Assembly: GCF_901482605.1 (NCBI RefSeq)
Contig: NZ_LR590481.1
Coordinates: 1,736,001-1,800,000 of the forward strand
DNA length: 64,000 nt
Reading direction: 5' to 3'
Source of the DNA: Hathewaya histolytica
GTDB taxonomy: Bacteria > Bacillota > Clostridia > Clostridiales > Clostridiaceae
Position 1 is the first letter of the stretch, and every line of letters starts with the position of its first letter. Positions 27,801 to 36,877 of this stretch are shown here, in pieces. The notes beneath the pieces were generated by a model that made no database searches, was not told the origin of the DNA, and saw nothing but the letters and a program-made list of their open reading frames with translations. A program made the position numbers and the translations under genes.

Positions 27801-29366
27801 ATGAATATAGATAATCAAATGAACTTTAAAAACTCGCCCCAATCTTATTGGATGGCATCTACAGATATAACAGACTACCCACCTTTAAATGAAGATATAA
27901 ATGTAGATGTAGCTATAATTGGTGGGGGCATAGTAGGTGTATCATGTGCGTACATGTTACAGAAAGAAGGTTTAAAAGTAGCACTTCTTGAGTCCAATCA
28001 TATAGCTCAAGCTACTACAGGGCATACAACAGCAAAAATCACATCCCAACATGATATTATTTATAGTAAAATTCAAAATCAAATAGGATTAGAGTTAACA
28101 AAACAATATGCTGAGGCTAATGAGTCTGCCATTAGTGAAATAAAGAAAATTGCAGATGAAAATAATATTAACTGTGATTATATTTCTCAATCTGCATTTA
28201 TATACACATCAGAAGAAGACTACATTGAAAAAATTAGTCAAGAAGCTAAAATAGCATCAACCTTAGGTATTAAGGCATCTTACGTAGAAGAAACACCTCT
28301 TCCAATATCCATTAAGGGGGCAGTTCGTTTTGATAATCAAGCTCAGTTTCACCCACTTAAATACGTACTTGGTTTAACCAAAGTTATACATAATAATGGA
28401 GTTCTCATATTTGAAGAAAGTAGAGTAATTGATATTACAAAAGATAAGAACTATATACTTACAACTGAACAGGGGAAAAAAGTTACTTCCGAAAAAGTTA
28501 TTATTGCATCTCATTACCCTTTTTATAATAAACATGGAATGTACTTTACTAGACTTTTTCCTGAGAGATCTTATGTGGTTGCAATTAAAGCAAAAGAGAA
28601 ATATCCAGGTGGAATGTATATAAATGCTGAAGAACCTACACGTTCACTTAGAGCTCAAAGTTATGAAAATCATGAACTTATACTTGTAGGTGGCAATAGC
28701 CACAAAACTGGGCAATGTAAAGATACCCTAAAACAATATGAAGACTTAATAGATTTTGCAAATAGCACCTTTACTGTAGAAGATATACCCTTCCATTGGT
28801 CTACCCAGGATTGCATGACCTTAGATGGATTACCTTATGTGGGCCATTTCACTTCAGATACACCCAACTTGTATATTGCCACTGGTTTTGGAAAGTGGGG
28901 CATGACAAATAGTATAGCTTCTTCAATACTTCTTAGAGACTTGATTGTTAAAGGAGAAAGCCCATGGCAAGACGTATATAACCCATCACGTAAAAATATT
29001 ATTGGATCTGCTAAAAACTTTATGACTGGAAATCTCAGTGTAGCAAAAAATCTTATAGATGGTAAACTTTCTACATTACCAGAACATATAGAGCTCAATA
29101 AAGGAGAAGGAAAAGTTTTAGAATTGGAAGGAAAAAGAGCTGGAGCATATAAGGATGAAGATGGCGTTCTGTATTTAGTAAACACCACATGTACACATAT
29201 GGGATGCGAATTAAATTGGAATCCTGCTGAAAAATCCTGGGATTGCCCTTGTCACGGTTCAAGATTTTCATATAAAGGAGAAATAATAGAAGGACCAGCA
29301 GTAAGACCCTTGAAATTTACTAATGATGTTAACACCATTGAAAAACTATTCAAAGAAGACTTCTAA
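27801..29366 (+). CDS. FAD-dependent oxidoreductase with C-terminal Rieske domain
   Basis: This 521-residue fusion protein starts with a DAO-type FAD domain with the dinucleotide motif VAIIGGGIVGVSCAYML (~residues 36-55), the TTGHTTAKIT segment and a second FAD contact (GLPYVGHF...ATGFGKWGMTNS). The C-terminal ~90 residues form a Rieske [2Fe-2S] domain with CTHMGC and CPCHGSRF ligands (two Cys, two His). It resembles B. subtilis YhfW-type proteins, whose substrate is not known. The ATG is preceded by GGAGG. It is monocistronic, with a short gap after the LysR gene and a terminator behind it. Confidence 0.88.
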   Translation: MNIDNQMNFKNSPQSYWMASTDITDYPPLNEDINVDVAIIGGGIVGVSCAYMLQKEGLKVALLESNHIAQATTGHTTAKITSQHDIIYSKIQNQIGLELTKQYAEANESAISEIKKIADENNINCDYISQSAFIYTSEEDYIEKISQEAKIASTLGIKASYVEETPLPISIKGAVRFDNQAQFHPLKYVLGLTKVIHNNGVLIFEESRVIDITKDKNYILTTEQGKKVTSEKVIIASHYPFYNKHGMYFTRLFPERSYVVAIKAKEKYPGGMYINAEEPTRSLRAQSYENHELILVGGNSHKTGQCKDTLKQYEDLIDFANSTFTVEDIPFHWSTQDCMTLDGLPYVGHFTSDTPNLYIATGFGKWGMTNSIASSILLRDLIVKGESPWQDVYNPSRKNIIGSAKNFMTGNLSVAKNLIDGKLSTLPEHIELNKGEGKVLELEGKRAGAYKDEDGVLYLVNTTCTHMGCELNWNPAEKSWDCPCHGSRFSYKGEIIEGPAVRPLKFTNDVNTIEKLFKEDF

Positions 29367-29373
29367 AATAACT

Positions 29374-29396
29374 AAGGGACAGCTATATGTCCCTTT
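29374..29396 (+). terminator. Terminator after the Rieske oxidoreductase
   Basis: AAGGGACA / TGTCCCTT hairpin followed by TAAAAGTTTTT, eight bases past the stop codon. It also separates this gene from the convergent B12-controlled operon. Confidence 0.8.
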
Positions 29397-29503
29397 AAAA
29401 GTTTTTAAATATATTTTCTATTGTACAATTAATAAGATTCACTTTAAATCTATTCATTAAGTATATTATGCTAATGCAAAATAAATCTTACTATTTTACA
29501 TAT

Positions 29504-30271
29504 TTATATACATGGTTTATACATAATATTTAAGATACCAGTTTCCCTATCCTCAGTAACTTTAGCATCCACTTCATATAAAGATTTTATTAACTCCTCT
29601 GTTAGTACTTGCTTTGGAGTTCCATAACTAAGTATTTTACCTGACTTCATAGCATAAATTTTATCACAATATAATGCGGCAATATTTAAATCATGAATAG
29701 CAGATATAACTGTAATTTCAAGTTTCTTTACTGTAGCCATAAACTGTAGTTGATATTTTATATCTAAATGATTTGTAGGTTCATCTAATATTAGACATTC
29801 AGTTTTTTGTGCCAATGCCCTTGCAAGAATTATTCTTTGCCTTTCTCCACCTGAAAGACTTGAAAAACTTCGGTTAACATACTCTTTCATGCCTACCTTT
29901 TCCAAGGATTCTTCCATAATCCTATAGTCCTCAGCATTATCTTTTTCTATAAACTTTTTATGTGGTGATCGTCCCATTAAAACCATATCAGCAACAGTAA
30001 AGTCAAAGTTATAATTATTATGTTGTGATACCACAGCCATTTTTTTCGCAGTTTCCTTAATAGAAAAATCCTTAATATTTTTATTATCTAATAATATAGC
30101 TCCCATAGAAGGTTTCAATGTCCTGTATATACATTTTAAAAGTGTACTTTTACCACTACCATTAGGTCCTATAATTCCTACAAATTCTTTTTTCTTTACA
30201 TTGATATCTAGGCCTTTTAAAATATGACTTTCCCCTAAATATGCTTCTATGCTTAAAGTTTTTAACTCCAT
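29504..30271 (-). CDS. Cobalamin-riboswitch operon ABC importer, ATPase
   Basis: This 255-residue FecE/BtuD-class ATPase has Walker A (GPNGSGKST), Q-loop (VSQHNNYN), signature (LSGGERQRI), Walker B (CLILDEPTN) and switch His (AIHDLNIAAL). It is the last gene of a four-gene operon behind a cobalamin riboswitch and overlaps the permease gene by one base. With that regulation, vitamin B12, cobinamide or a cobalt chelate are the likely cargoes. Confidence 0.92.
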   Translation of the reverse strand: MELKTLSIEAYLGESHILKGLDINVKKKEFVGIIGPNGSGKSTLLKCIYRTLKPSMGAILLDNKNIKDFSIKETAKKMAVVSQHNNYNFDFTVADMVLMGRSPHKKFIEKDNAEDYRIMEESLEKVGMKEYVNRSFSSLSGGERQRIILARALAQKTECLILDEPTNHLDIKYQLQFMATVKKLEITVISAIHDLNIAALYCDKIYAMKSGKILSYGTPKQVLTEELIKSLYEVDAKVTEDRETGILNIMYKPCI

Positions 30272-31359
30272 TAAGAATTACCTCCAAATCCATATGACTT
30301 ACTTACCATTAAATATATAAAACTTGGAGCACCTATCATAGAAATTAATATACCTATTGGAAGTTCATTTCCTGGTATTATTATTCTAGATAAAACATCC
30401 GCCCAAACTAAAAATATAGCTCCTATCAGTGCTGATATTACAACAATTCTTTTATGATCCGTACCAAATATCATTCTTGCTAAATGGGGAATAATTAGTC
30501 CAACAAATCCAATCATACCGGATGAGTATACTATAAAGCCGATCATAATAGATGTAACTATAAGATAAAACTGTCTATATTTATGTAGATCCTTACCTAA
30601 AGTTATGGAAACCTCATCTCCAAGTAACATCAAGTTGAGAGTTCTATATTGCGTCATAAAAAATAATGTAGTTAATATTACAATTGGGAAAATTATTACT
30701 ATAACCTCCCACTTTGCACCGGCAAGGCTTCCCATAAGCCAATACATTACTGTTTTACTAGCTTCTCTATCATTAGTAAAGTATATAACAAAACTTGAAA
30801 ATGCTGAACATACAGTGCTTAATGCCATACCTGCTAGCAAAAGCTTTGTAGAGTTTGCTCTTCCCTTAACATTTGCAAGACTTAACACAAGTATTGATAT
30901 TAAAAATGCTCCTATAAAAGCTGATATCCCTACATAATTACCACCCAAAAAAACACCTACTCCAAGTGCTACGGCAAGTGTAGCCCCTAAAGATGCCCCT
31001 GAAGAAACTCCCAGTATATAAGGATCCGCCAAAGGATTCTTTACAATAGCTTGCATGACAATTCCAGATACTGAAAGACCTATGCCTACAGCAACTGCAA
31101 GAATAATTCTTGGCAGTCTTACAAACCATACAATGTCGTGTACAGGACCCTTAGATAAAATATTCGCATCCCCAACGCCTAATATCTTATAGATTATTAT
31201 ACTATATACATCTTTTATAGAAATATCTACTGAACCCATAGTTACAGTTATTAAAATAGAAAAAATCAAAATGATCATAAGTGCAATGGAAACACCTACA
31301 TAAGCAGGTGTTCCCTTAAGTAAACCATTTTGTTCTCTATGTTTACCAATTTTTTTCAT
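30271..31359 (-). CDS. Cobalamin-riboswitch operon ABC importer, permease (BtuC/FecCD)
   Basis: This 362-residue permease has a hydrophilic N-terminus of about 20 residues followed by about ten helices. FecCD/BtuC motifs are VRLPRIILAVAVGIGLSVSG, MQAIVKNPLADPYILGVSSG and SGMIGFVGLIIPHLARMIFG. Only one permease gene is present, so it should act as a homodimer, as BtuC does. Its start is 2 bp after the lipoprotein gene stop. Confidence 0.92.
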   Translation of the reverse strand: MKKIGKHREQNGLLKGTPAYVGVSIALMIILIFSILITVTMGSVDISIKDVYSIIIYKILGVGDANILSKGPVHDIVWFVRLPRIILAVAVGIGLSVSGIVMQAIVKNPLADPYILGVSSGASLGATLAVALGVGVFLGGNYVGISAFIGAFLISILVLSLANVKGRANSTKLLLAGMALSTVCSAFSSFVIYFTNDREASKTVMYWLMGSLAGAKWEVIVIIFPIVILTTLFFMTQYRTLNLMLLGDEVSITLGKDLHKYRQFYLIVTSIMIGFIVYSSGMIGFVGLIIPHLARMIFGTDHKRIVVISALIGAIFLVWADVLSRIIIPGNELPIGILISMIGAPSFIYLMVSKSYGFGGNS

Positions 31360-31361
31360 CC

Positions 31362-32375
31362 TTATTTACTCCCATATAGCTCAGGATATAAGCCCTTTGA
31401 AATTGTTTTTATACCATCTAGTGTTCTAATACCACTAGCATAAACTTCACTTAGCATTATAGGGTGAACTCTCTTAGACTTTACTCCTGAAATACTTGAA
31501 AGTGCAGTATTATCCATAATACTTTTTAATGCAGAATCTCTATCGATTTCTTTGCCATAGTAAACAGTAAAAATAACGTCGGGATTAAGCTTTATTAACT
31601 CTTCATTTCCTATAGTTCCATTTGATTTCGCTACCAAGTCTGCTCCAACTTGTTTTGCTATATCTCCACCTATACTATCTTCTCCATAGATTCTGTATAC
31701 GCCTTCCTTCTCCACTTCAAGGATTACTGCTTTTACAGCTTTTTTTCCTTTAACAAAGTTTTTAGATTTTTCAATTTCATCTTTCATTGTGTTAACCATC
31801 TTATTCGCTTTATCTTCCACATTAAAAATTTTACCTACGTTTAGAATATCATCGTACTCATTTTGTAGTGTATTTTGTTTAATAACACCACTATTTTGAG
31901 CCATATATGTATTTGTACCTCTCTCATGCCAAAAGCCTACATCACCAAGTTTTTTATCGCCAAATAAAGAATACCAGCTTAATATAAAGTCAGGTTGCAA
32001 TCCGATTACTTCTTCCTTTGTTGGCACTTTTTCATAATATTTCACCTTACTAAAAGCATCCTTATATTCAACTTTAACATCATGATCTAATCCAGCTGCC
32101 CCAACAATTTTATCTTGTAATCCTAATGCTAATAATGTTTCTATTGAGTTTTGATAAACTGCAACAACCTTTTCCGGTGACTTTTGGAATGTAACTTTAA
32201 CAGGCTTCTTAGCATAATCATATGTTGTAATTGTAACAGGATAATGTGACGATTGTTTATTACTATCCTCTACCTTTGTTTCTGTTTTAGGTTTAGTTGC
32301 TGTATCTTTACCACTACATCCAGTTACTCCTATTGCAATTAATGCTGCCAAAACTATACTTATCGTCTTTTTCAT
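31362..32375 (-). CDS. Cobalamin-riboswitch operon binding lipoprotein
   Basis: This 337-residue FecB/BtuF-class binding protein has a lipoprotein signal with lipobox VTGC at residues ~17-20 and a low-complexity linker rich in Lys/Thr/Glu. Its first lobe carries PEKVVAVYQNSIETLLALGL and LQPDFILSWYSLFG; its second lobe begins around residue 200 (VKAVILEVEKEGVYRIYG...LNPDVIFTVYYG). Riboswitch control points to cobalamin, cobinamide or a cobalt chelate as ligand; the sequence alone cannot separate these from ferric siderophores. Confidence 0.88.
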   Translation of the reverse strand: MKKTISIVLAALIAIGVTGCSGKDTATKPKTETKVEDSNKQSSHYPVTITTYDYAKKPVKVTFQKSPEKVVAVYQNSIETLLALGLQDKIVGAAGLDHDVKVEYKDAFSKVKYYEKVPTKEEVIGLQPDFILSWYSLFGDKKLGDVGFWHERGTNTYMAQNSGVIKQNTLQNEYDDILNVGKIFNVEDKANKMVNTMKDEIEKSKNFVKGKKAVKAVILEVEKEGVYRIYGEDSIGGDIAKQVGADLVAKSNGTIGNEELIKLNPDVIFTVYYGKEIDRDSALKSIMDNTALSSISGVKSKRVHPIMLSEVYASGIRTLDGIKTISKGLYPELYGSK

Positions 32376-32410
32376 TTAAATTTCTCCCCTTTGTAAATTT
32401 ACTAATATTC

Positions 32411-32731
32411 TTAGTGAGTACCTTCTATTACCTCTATATGATACTTTTCAAATATTGATTTTATTTCTTTGAGCCTTTCAACTTCACATTTAACAATACA
32501 AACACCTAAGTGAAGTTTTTGAACACCTTCTGATTCTAATTTTTTAGCTATATTGATTAAATTTTCATCAGATTTATTAGAACATGCTTCACAGGTAAAA
32601 AAAGATACAAGTTCTAACTGTTGATTTTTATACCTACTGAAGGTTTTATCTCTGTTATTGAAAGCTCTAAAGCATCCCATGGTTGTACATATTCCATTAA
32701 TTCTTTCACATACACCAATAGCTATTTTCAT
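32411..32731 (-). CDS. Small CGGC-like cysteine protein in the B12 operon
   Basis: This 106-residue soluble protein opens with MKIAIGVCERINGICTTMGC and has further cysteines in SFFTCEACSN and HLGVCIVKC. The order matches the CGGC-domain family (putative metal-binding proteins), although the name motif here reads CEAC. It is the first gene after a cobalamin riboswitch and precedes the ABC importer genes. That suggests a role in handling the imported metal or corrinoid, for example as a cobalt chaperone; this is inference. The ATG is preceded by AGAGGTG. Confidence 0.75.
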   Translation of the reverse strand: MKIAIGVCERINGICTTMGCFRAFNNRDKTFSRYKNQQLELVSFFTCEACSNKSDENLINIAKKLESEGVQKLHLGVCIVKCEVERLKEIKSIFEKYHIEVIEGTH

Positions 32732-32773
32732 ATTTCACCTCTTGAAAACAAATTATCCCTATAAAATAATAAT

Positions 32774-32794
32774 CCCTTAACACAAAGTTAAGGG
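32774..32794 (-). terminator. Riboswitch-controlled terminator of the first B12 operon
   Basis: CCCTTAAC / GTTAAGGG hairpin followed on the minus strand by ATTATTATTTT, between the cobalamin aptamer and the CGGC-like gene. The upstream run AGGGGG (32827-32832) could pair with its 5' arm as an antiterminator. Confidence 0.7.
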
Positions 32795-32863
32795 TTCACA
32801 TATCAAAAAAATTCTAAGACATTACACCCCCTATCGCTCGTAGAGTTGCTCTCAAATTAAAAA

Positions 32864-33020
32864 CAGGCAGGTATTCTGGCTCAAGTATCAACATTCCTAC
32901 AGCCTTCCCAGTTTCCCAGTGGCATAATTGCAGGAACTCTTCTATTACAGCGGCGGGACCGCGTGGGATTCTAACCCACTTCCCATTTAATTAATAGATA
33001 TTAATATCTATTAAACCTAT
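32864..33020 (-). ncRNA. Cobalamin riboswitch 1
   Basis: Read on the minus strand, the leader has the conserved aptamer core: a GGGAAGTGGGTTAGAATCCC-type segment, then CGCGGTCCCGCCGCTGT, TATGCCACTGGG, and the B12 box GAGCCAGAATACCTGCC. A palindromic arm (TTAATAGATATT and its complement) precedes the core. It heads the CGGC/binding protein/permease/ATPase operon; high cobalamin should switch it off. Between the aptamer and the terminator lies a conserved segment (CTACGAGCGATAGGGGG) shared with riboswitch 2. Confidence 0.95.
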
Positions 33021-33261
33021 TCTCTATATATTCAATTTTACAAAATCATTTTAACATATAATAATCAGATTAATCAAATATTTTTCAACATTATATTACA
33101 AAAATTATTATATAAACTTATTTACTTGTATTTTTTATAAAATTATTATAGTGTAATTATAATTTTTATTTTCTTTATAAACCATAAAATGTATACATAA
33201 GATGTCACTAGCACAATAAAAAATTGGCATATAAAAATAAGCTATCCACAAAAGAAATAGA

Positions 33262-33419
33262 TTAAGTTTTAATAGGCATTTTATTTTTATTCTTATCAAG
33301 ATAAGTTTTTAAATCCTCAATCCTTGCAAATATTTTGTATGACTTTCTAGACAATCTTGTAAATGCAATAATGGCGTACTACGATTTTCTTCACTATAAA
33401 ATTCTTTACATATATCCAC
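33262..33419 (-). pseudogene. Small frameshifted gene remnant behind the GIY-YIG gene
   Basis: From a GTG at 33419 (after GGGGAGATAG) the frame reads MDICKEFYSEENRSTPLLHL and continues to ...LES. It then stops unless the frame shifts, after which a coding-like tail YKIFARIEDLKTYLDKNKNK runs to a stop at 33262. One missing base would explain this. No family is recognised. The rest of 33021-33261 is AT-rich and shows only the promoter region of the first B12 operon. Confidence 0.45.
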
Positions 33420-33421
33420 AC

Positions 33422-33889
33422 CTATCTCCCCTTCAAATTGGAATTTTGGAGTTTCATATCTTCCCATTCATTTTCACTTATCCTTGTTCCCTCAGGAACT
33501 TGTTCTAAGCACTGATTTTTCTCTTGATAAATATCAATATATTTATTTTCTGCTGATGCTAAGCGTTGCATATCTTTATAGTAATTATCAAACTTGAACG
33601 GAACCTTTTCTAATATTTTTATAACTATTTCTTTTCCACTTTGCACTGCAGCCATTAGCTGTAAATTTGTATGATTTTCATTCATCAACTTAGTTATATG
33701 TCCCTCAGCGCTGAACATCCTCTGGTATATACTGGATGTGCGTCCTACATATACACATCTCATTTCTTCATCTTTCACAAAAATACCGTAAATACCTCTA
33801 ACTGGATTATTAACATCTTTAATTGCTTCATCAAGAGTAATTTTTTTATGTTCATCTAACCATGCTAAACTTTTATTTTTATTTATCAT
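33422..33889 (-). CDS. GIY-YIG domain protein
   Basis: This 155-residue protein has a GIY-YIG nuclease-like core: GIYGIFVKDEEMRCVYVGRT (GIY at ~residue 32, YVG about 14 residues later), then SIYQRM with the expected Arg and a downstream Glu (SAENKYIDIYQE). Proteins with this lone domain are often of unknown role; a DNA-nicking function is possible. The frame opens at 33916, but the ATG at 33889 has AAAGGAG upstream. It follows a small membrane protein gene by 34 bp and may be co-transcribed with it. Confidence 0.75.
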   Translation of the reverse strand: MINKNKSLAWLDEHKKITLDEAIKDVNNPVRGIYGIFVKDEEMRCVYVGRTSSIYQRMFSAEGHITKLMNENHTNLQLMAAVQSGKEIVIKILEKVPFKFDNYYKDMQRLASAENKYIDIYQEKNQCLEQVPEGTRISENEWEDMKLQNSNLKGR

Positions 33890-33923
33890 TTTTTCTCCTT
33901 TCATTTTGCCCTGCAAATAGAAT

Positions 33924-34421
33924 TTATAAGTTAATTAATAAAATACATACCCCTACAAATAAGCATGGGAATATTCCTATTAATATTCCTATTACTCCAT
34001 GAACAAAATGATACTTTTTTTGATGATATTCTTTATTCATATGTTCAGTGCCAGGTAATCTTATTGCCTTAATATTAGCAAATAAAATCCAATCCATAAA
34101 GAAACAATCCCAAATATTAATTATAACCCAAATAAAAAAGCTTCCTAAGAAACCCTCTAAAAAGGTTTTTACCTGGGCTAAACCCATTAGAATAACAAGT
34201 ACTATAAGGCTAAGTAAAAGAAATATTCCTTTCTTAATTATAGCTGTTTTACTTAATGGTTCTGATGGTATTCTTTCATGAGTTTTAAAATATTCTTCTT
34301 GAATATCTTTTGGATAATCATGAATCCACCAAACTGGGTTTTTACATAAAGGAATGAATATAACCAAATTAAAAATCATTGTTATAAGTACAGTTTCTAT
34401 TAATAATATCCCAAAATTCAT
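33924..34421 (-). CDS. Small membrane protein of unknown function
   Basis: This 165-residue protein has about four hydrophobic segments (residues ~5-27, ~66-88, ~95-115 and ~140-163). A cytoplasmic or extracellular loop contains WWIHDYPKDIQEEYFKTHER, and a second conserved-looking loop reads IRLPGTEHMNKEYHQKKYHF. I do not recognise the family with certainty; similar proteins occur in clostridia and bacilli. The start at 34421 (MNFGILLIE) has TTGGAGG ahead and is preferred over the frame opening at 34439. Confidence 0.65.
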   Translation of the reverse strand: MNFGILLIETVLITMIFNLVIFIPLCKNPVWWIHDYPKDIQEEYFKTHERIPSEPLSKTAIIKKGIFLLLSLIVLVILMGLAQVKTFLEGFLGSFFIWVIINIWDCFFMDWILFANIKAIRLPGTEHMNKEYHQKKYHFVHGVIGILIGIFPCLFVGVCILLINL

Positions 34422-34488
34422 ACTTAACCTCCAACCCAAATGACTAATTTAGAAAGCACAGATTTGTTCATAATGACTTTAAAAACAA

Positions 34489-34700
34489 TCATTTTATTTT
34501 ATCCTTTATCCAGCCCTTATCAACCCAATACTGATTATCTAGCTATAATCAATGCCATATATATAAAGATTAAAGTAATCTTTTGTATCATCTAATAATG
34601 GAGTATCAGCTTTTATTAATTAATTGCTTTTTTAAAAAATTATTTGTAAGTTAGTATACTCTTCTACTAAATAGTTAAATTCAGCTTTTGATTTTTCCAT
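34489..34700 (-). pseudogene. Decayed small gene with two nonsense codons and a frameshift
   Basis: From an ATG at 34700 the frame reads MEKSKAEFNYLVEEYTNLQI, then after two in-frame stops LIKADTPLLDDTKDYFNLYI and GIDYS. After another stop and a +1 shift it continues with DNQYWVDKGWIKDKIK. The residue pattern is protein-like on both sides of each lesion. The family is unknown. The remainder of 34701-35159 is AT-rich and holds the clostripain promoter region but no gene I can see. Confidence 0.5.
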
Positions 34701-35159
34701 CACTACCATAATTACGTAATCATTATATCATAGAATGCTTTTACCACGTAATATAAAAAGCAAGAGTCCTATATTAAATCCTTGAACCTAAAGACCTAAT
34801 GTAGATTTTTAACAAAACAAATGATTGATCACTTAATATATCTAACAGTTCAGATAACTTCCTTTTTGAGATTGTAATATATAAGTAAATTCAAAGACCA
34901 TAAAATATACCCCCCGATTGTAATGCTTGAATATTAATTATAATGAAATTATAGTTTAAATTAAAAAAATAATTTTTTTCTGAAGTTTAAGAAGGATTAT
35001 CCTAAACATTATAGAATATATTAAATATAAAAATAATGTAAAACTTTAAATAATAACTCTTATAATGGTACATAATGTATTTATATGGATTAAATTTTAA
35101 TTTATAGATGCTATAAAACTATAAATTAAATTTAAAATATACTTTTGGAGGTATGTATT

Positions 35160-36740
35160 ATGTTAAGAAGAAAAGTATCAACACTATTAATGACAGCTTT
35201 GATAACTACTTCATTTTTAAATTCCAAACCCGTATATGCAAATCCAGTAACTAAATCCAAGGATAATAACTTAAAAGAAGTACAACAAGTTACAAGCAAG
35301 AGTAATAAAAACAAAAATCAAAAAGTAACTATTATGTACTATTGCGACGCAGATAATAACTTGGAAGGAAGTCTATTAAATGATATCGAGGAAATGAAAA
35401 CAGGATATAAGGATAGTCCTAATTTAAATTTAATTGCTCTTGTAGACAGATCCCCAAGATATAGCAGTGACGAAAAAGTTTTAGGTGAAGATTTTAGTGA
35501 TACACGTCTTTATAAGATTGAACACAATAAGGCAAATAGATTAGACGGTAAAAATGAATTTCCAGAAATAAGTACTACTAGTAAATATGAAGCTAACATG
35601 GGGGATCCTGAAGTTCTTAAAAAATTTATTGATTATTGTAAATCTAATTATGAGGCTGATAAATATGTGCTTATAATGGCTAATCATGGTGGTGGTGCAA
35701 GGGAAAAATCAAATCCAAGATTAAATAGAGCAATTTGCTGGGATGATAGTAACCTTGATAAAAATGGTGAAGCAGACTGCCTTTATATGGGTGAAATTTC
35801 AGATCATTTAACAGAAAAACAATCAGTTGATTTACTTGCCTTTGATGCATGCCTTATGGGAACTGCAGAAGTAGCGTATCAGTATAGACCAGGTAATGGA
35901 GGATTTTCTGCCGATACTTTAGTTGCTTCAAGCCCAGTAGTTTGGGGTCCTGGATTCAAATATGATAAGATTTTCGATAGGATAAAAGCTGGTGGAGGAA
36001 CTAATAATGAGGATGATTTAACTTTAGGTGGTAAAGAACAAAACTTTGATCCTGCAACCATTACCAATGAGCAATTAGGTGCATTATTTGTAGAAGAGCA
36101 AAGAGACTCAACACATGCCAATGGTCGCTATGATCAACACTTAAGCTTTTATGATTTAAAGAAAGCTGAATCAGTAAAAAGAGCCATAGATAATTTAGCT
36201 GTTAATCTAAGTAATGAAAACAAAAAATCTGAAATTGAAAAATTAAGAGGAAGTGGAATTCATACAGATTTAATGCATTACTTCGATGAATATTCTGAAG
36301 GAGAATGGGTTGAATATCCTTATTTTGACGTGTATGATTTATGTGAAAAAATAAATAAAAGTGAAAATTTTAGTAGTAAAACTAAAGATTTAGCTTCAAA
36401 TGCTATGAATAAATTAAATGAAATGATAGTTTATTCTTTTGGAGACCCTAGTAATAATTTTAAAGAAGGAAAAAATGGATTGAGTATATTCTTACCTAAT
36501 GGAGATAAAAAATATTCAACTTATTATACATCAACCAAGATACCTCATTGGACTATGCAAAGTTGGTATAATTCAATAGATACAGTTAAATATGGATTGA
36601 ATCCTTACGGAAAATTAAGTTGGTGTAAAGATGGACAAGATCCTGAAATAAATAAAGTTGGAAATTGGTTTGAACTTCTAGATTCTTGGTTTGATAAAAC
36701 TAATGATGTAACTGGAGGAGTTAATCATTACCAATGGTAA
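35160..36740 (+). CDS. cloSI: Alpha-clostripain precursor (C11 cysteine endopeptidase)
   Basis: This secreted cysteine protease cleaves after arginine. The 526-residue precursor has a Sec signal peptide (residues 1-~27, LLMTALITTSFLNSKPVYA), a short Lys/Asn-rich propeptide and the mature chain from about residue 51 (NKNQKVTIMYYCDADNNLEG). The catalytic pair is His176 (VLIMANHGGG) and Cys231 (LLAFDACLMG), exactly the published clostripain numbering. The mature enzyme is a calcium-dependent two-chain protein made by autoproteolysis near residues 181-190. The frame opens at a TTG (35145), but the ATG at 35160 has GGAGG and gives the known length. The near-total agreement with remembered H. histolytica clostripain is the main species clue. 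Confidence 0.95.
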   Translation: MLRRKVSTLLMTALITTSFLNSKPVYANPVTKSKDNNLKEVQQVTSKSNKNKNQKVTIMYYCDADNNLEGSLLNDIEEMKTGYKDSPNLNLIALVDRSPRYSSDEKVLGEDFSDTRLYKIEHNKANRLDGKNEFPEISTTSKYEANMGDPEVLKKFIDYCKSNYEADKYVLIMANHGGGAREKSNPRLNRAICWDDSNLDKNGEADCLYMGEISDHLTEKQSVDLLAFDACLMGTAEVAYQYRPGNGGFSADTLVASSPVVWGPGFKYDKIFDRIKAGGGTNNEDDLTLGGKEQNFDPATITNEQLGALFVEEQRDSTHANGRYDQHLSFYDLKKAESVKRAIDNLAVNLSNENKKSEIEKLRGSGIHTDLMHYFDEYSEGEWVEYPYFDVYDLCEKINKSENFSSKTKDLASNAMNKLNEMIVYSFGDPSNNFKEGKNGLSIFLPNGDKKYSTYYTSTKIPHWTMQSWYNSIDTVKYGLNPYGKLSWCKDGQDPEINKVGNWFELLDSWFDKTNDVTGGVNHYQW

Positions 36741-36800
36741 AACTCAATATTACTATAATTGAATTGTAATTTATAAAATTTATATTCAACTAAAAACTTC

Positions 36801-36839
36801 TGCCTCAATCTAGAAAATTGCCTTTCTAAATTGAGGCAA
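36801..36839. terminator. Terminator between clostripain and the metallophore operon
   Basis: TGCCTCAATCTAGAAA / TTTCTAAATTGAGGCA hairpin. Its single mismatch becomes a G-U pair on the minus strand, where TTTTTAG follows. It serves the convergent metallophore operon and possibly clostripain. Confidence 0.8.
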
Positions 36840-36877
36840 TATTTTAATAATTCATTCCTTTATTTCAACTATTCTTC

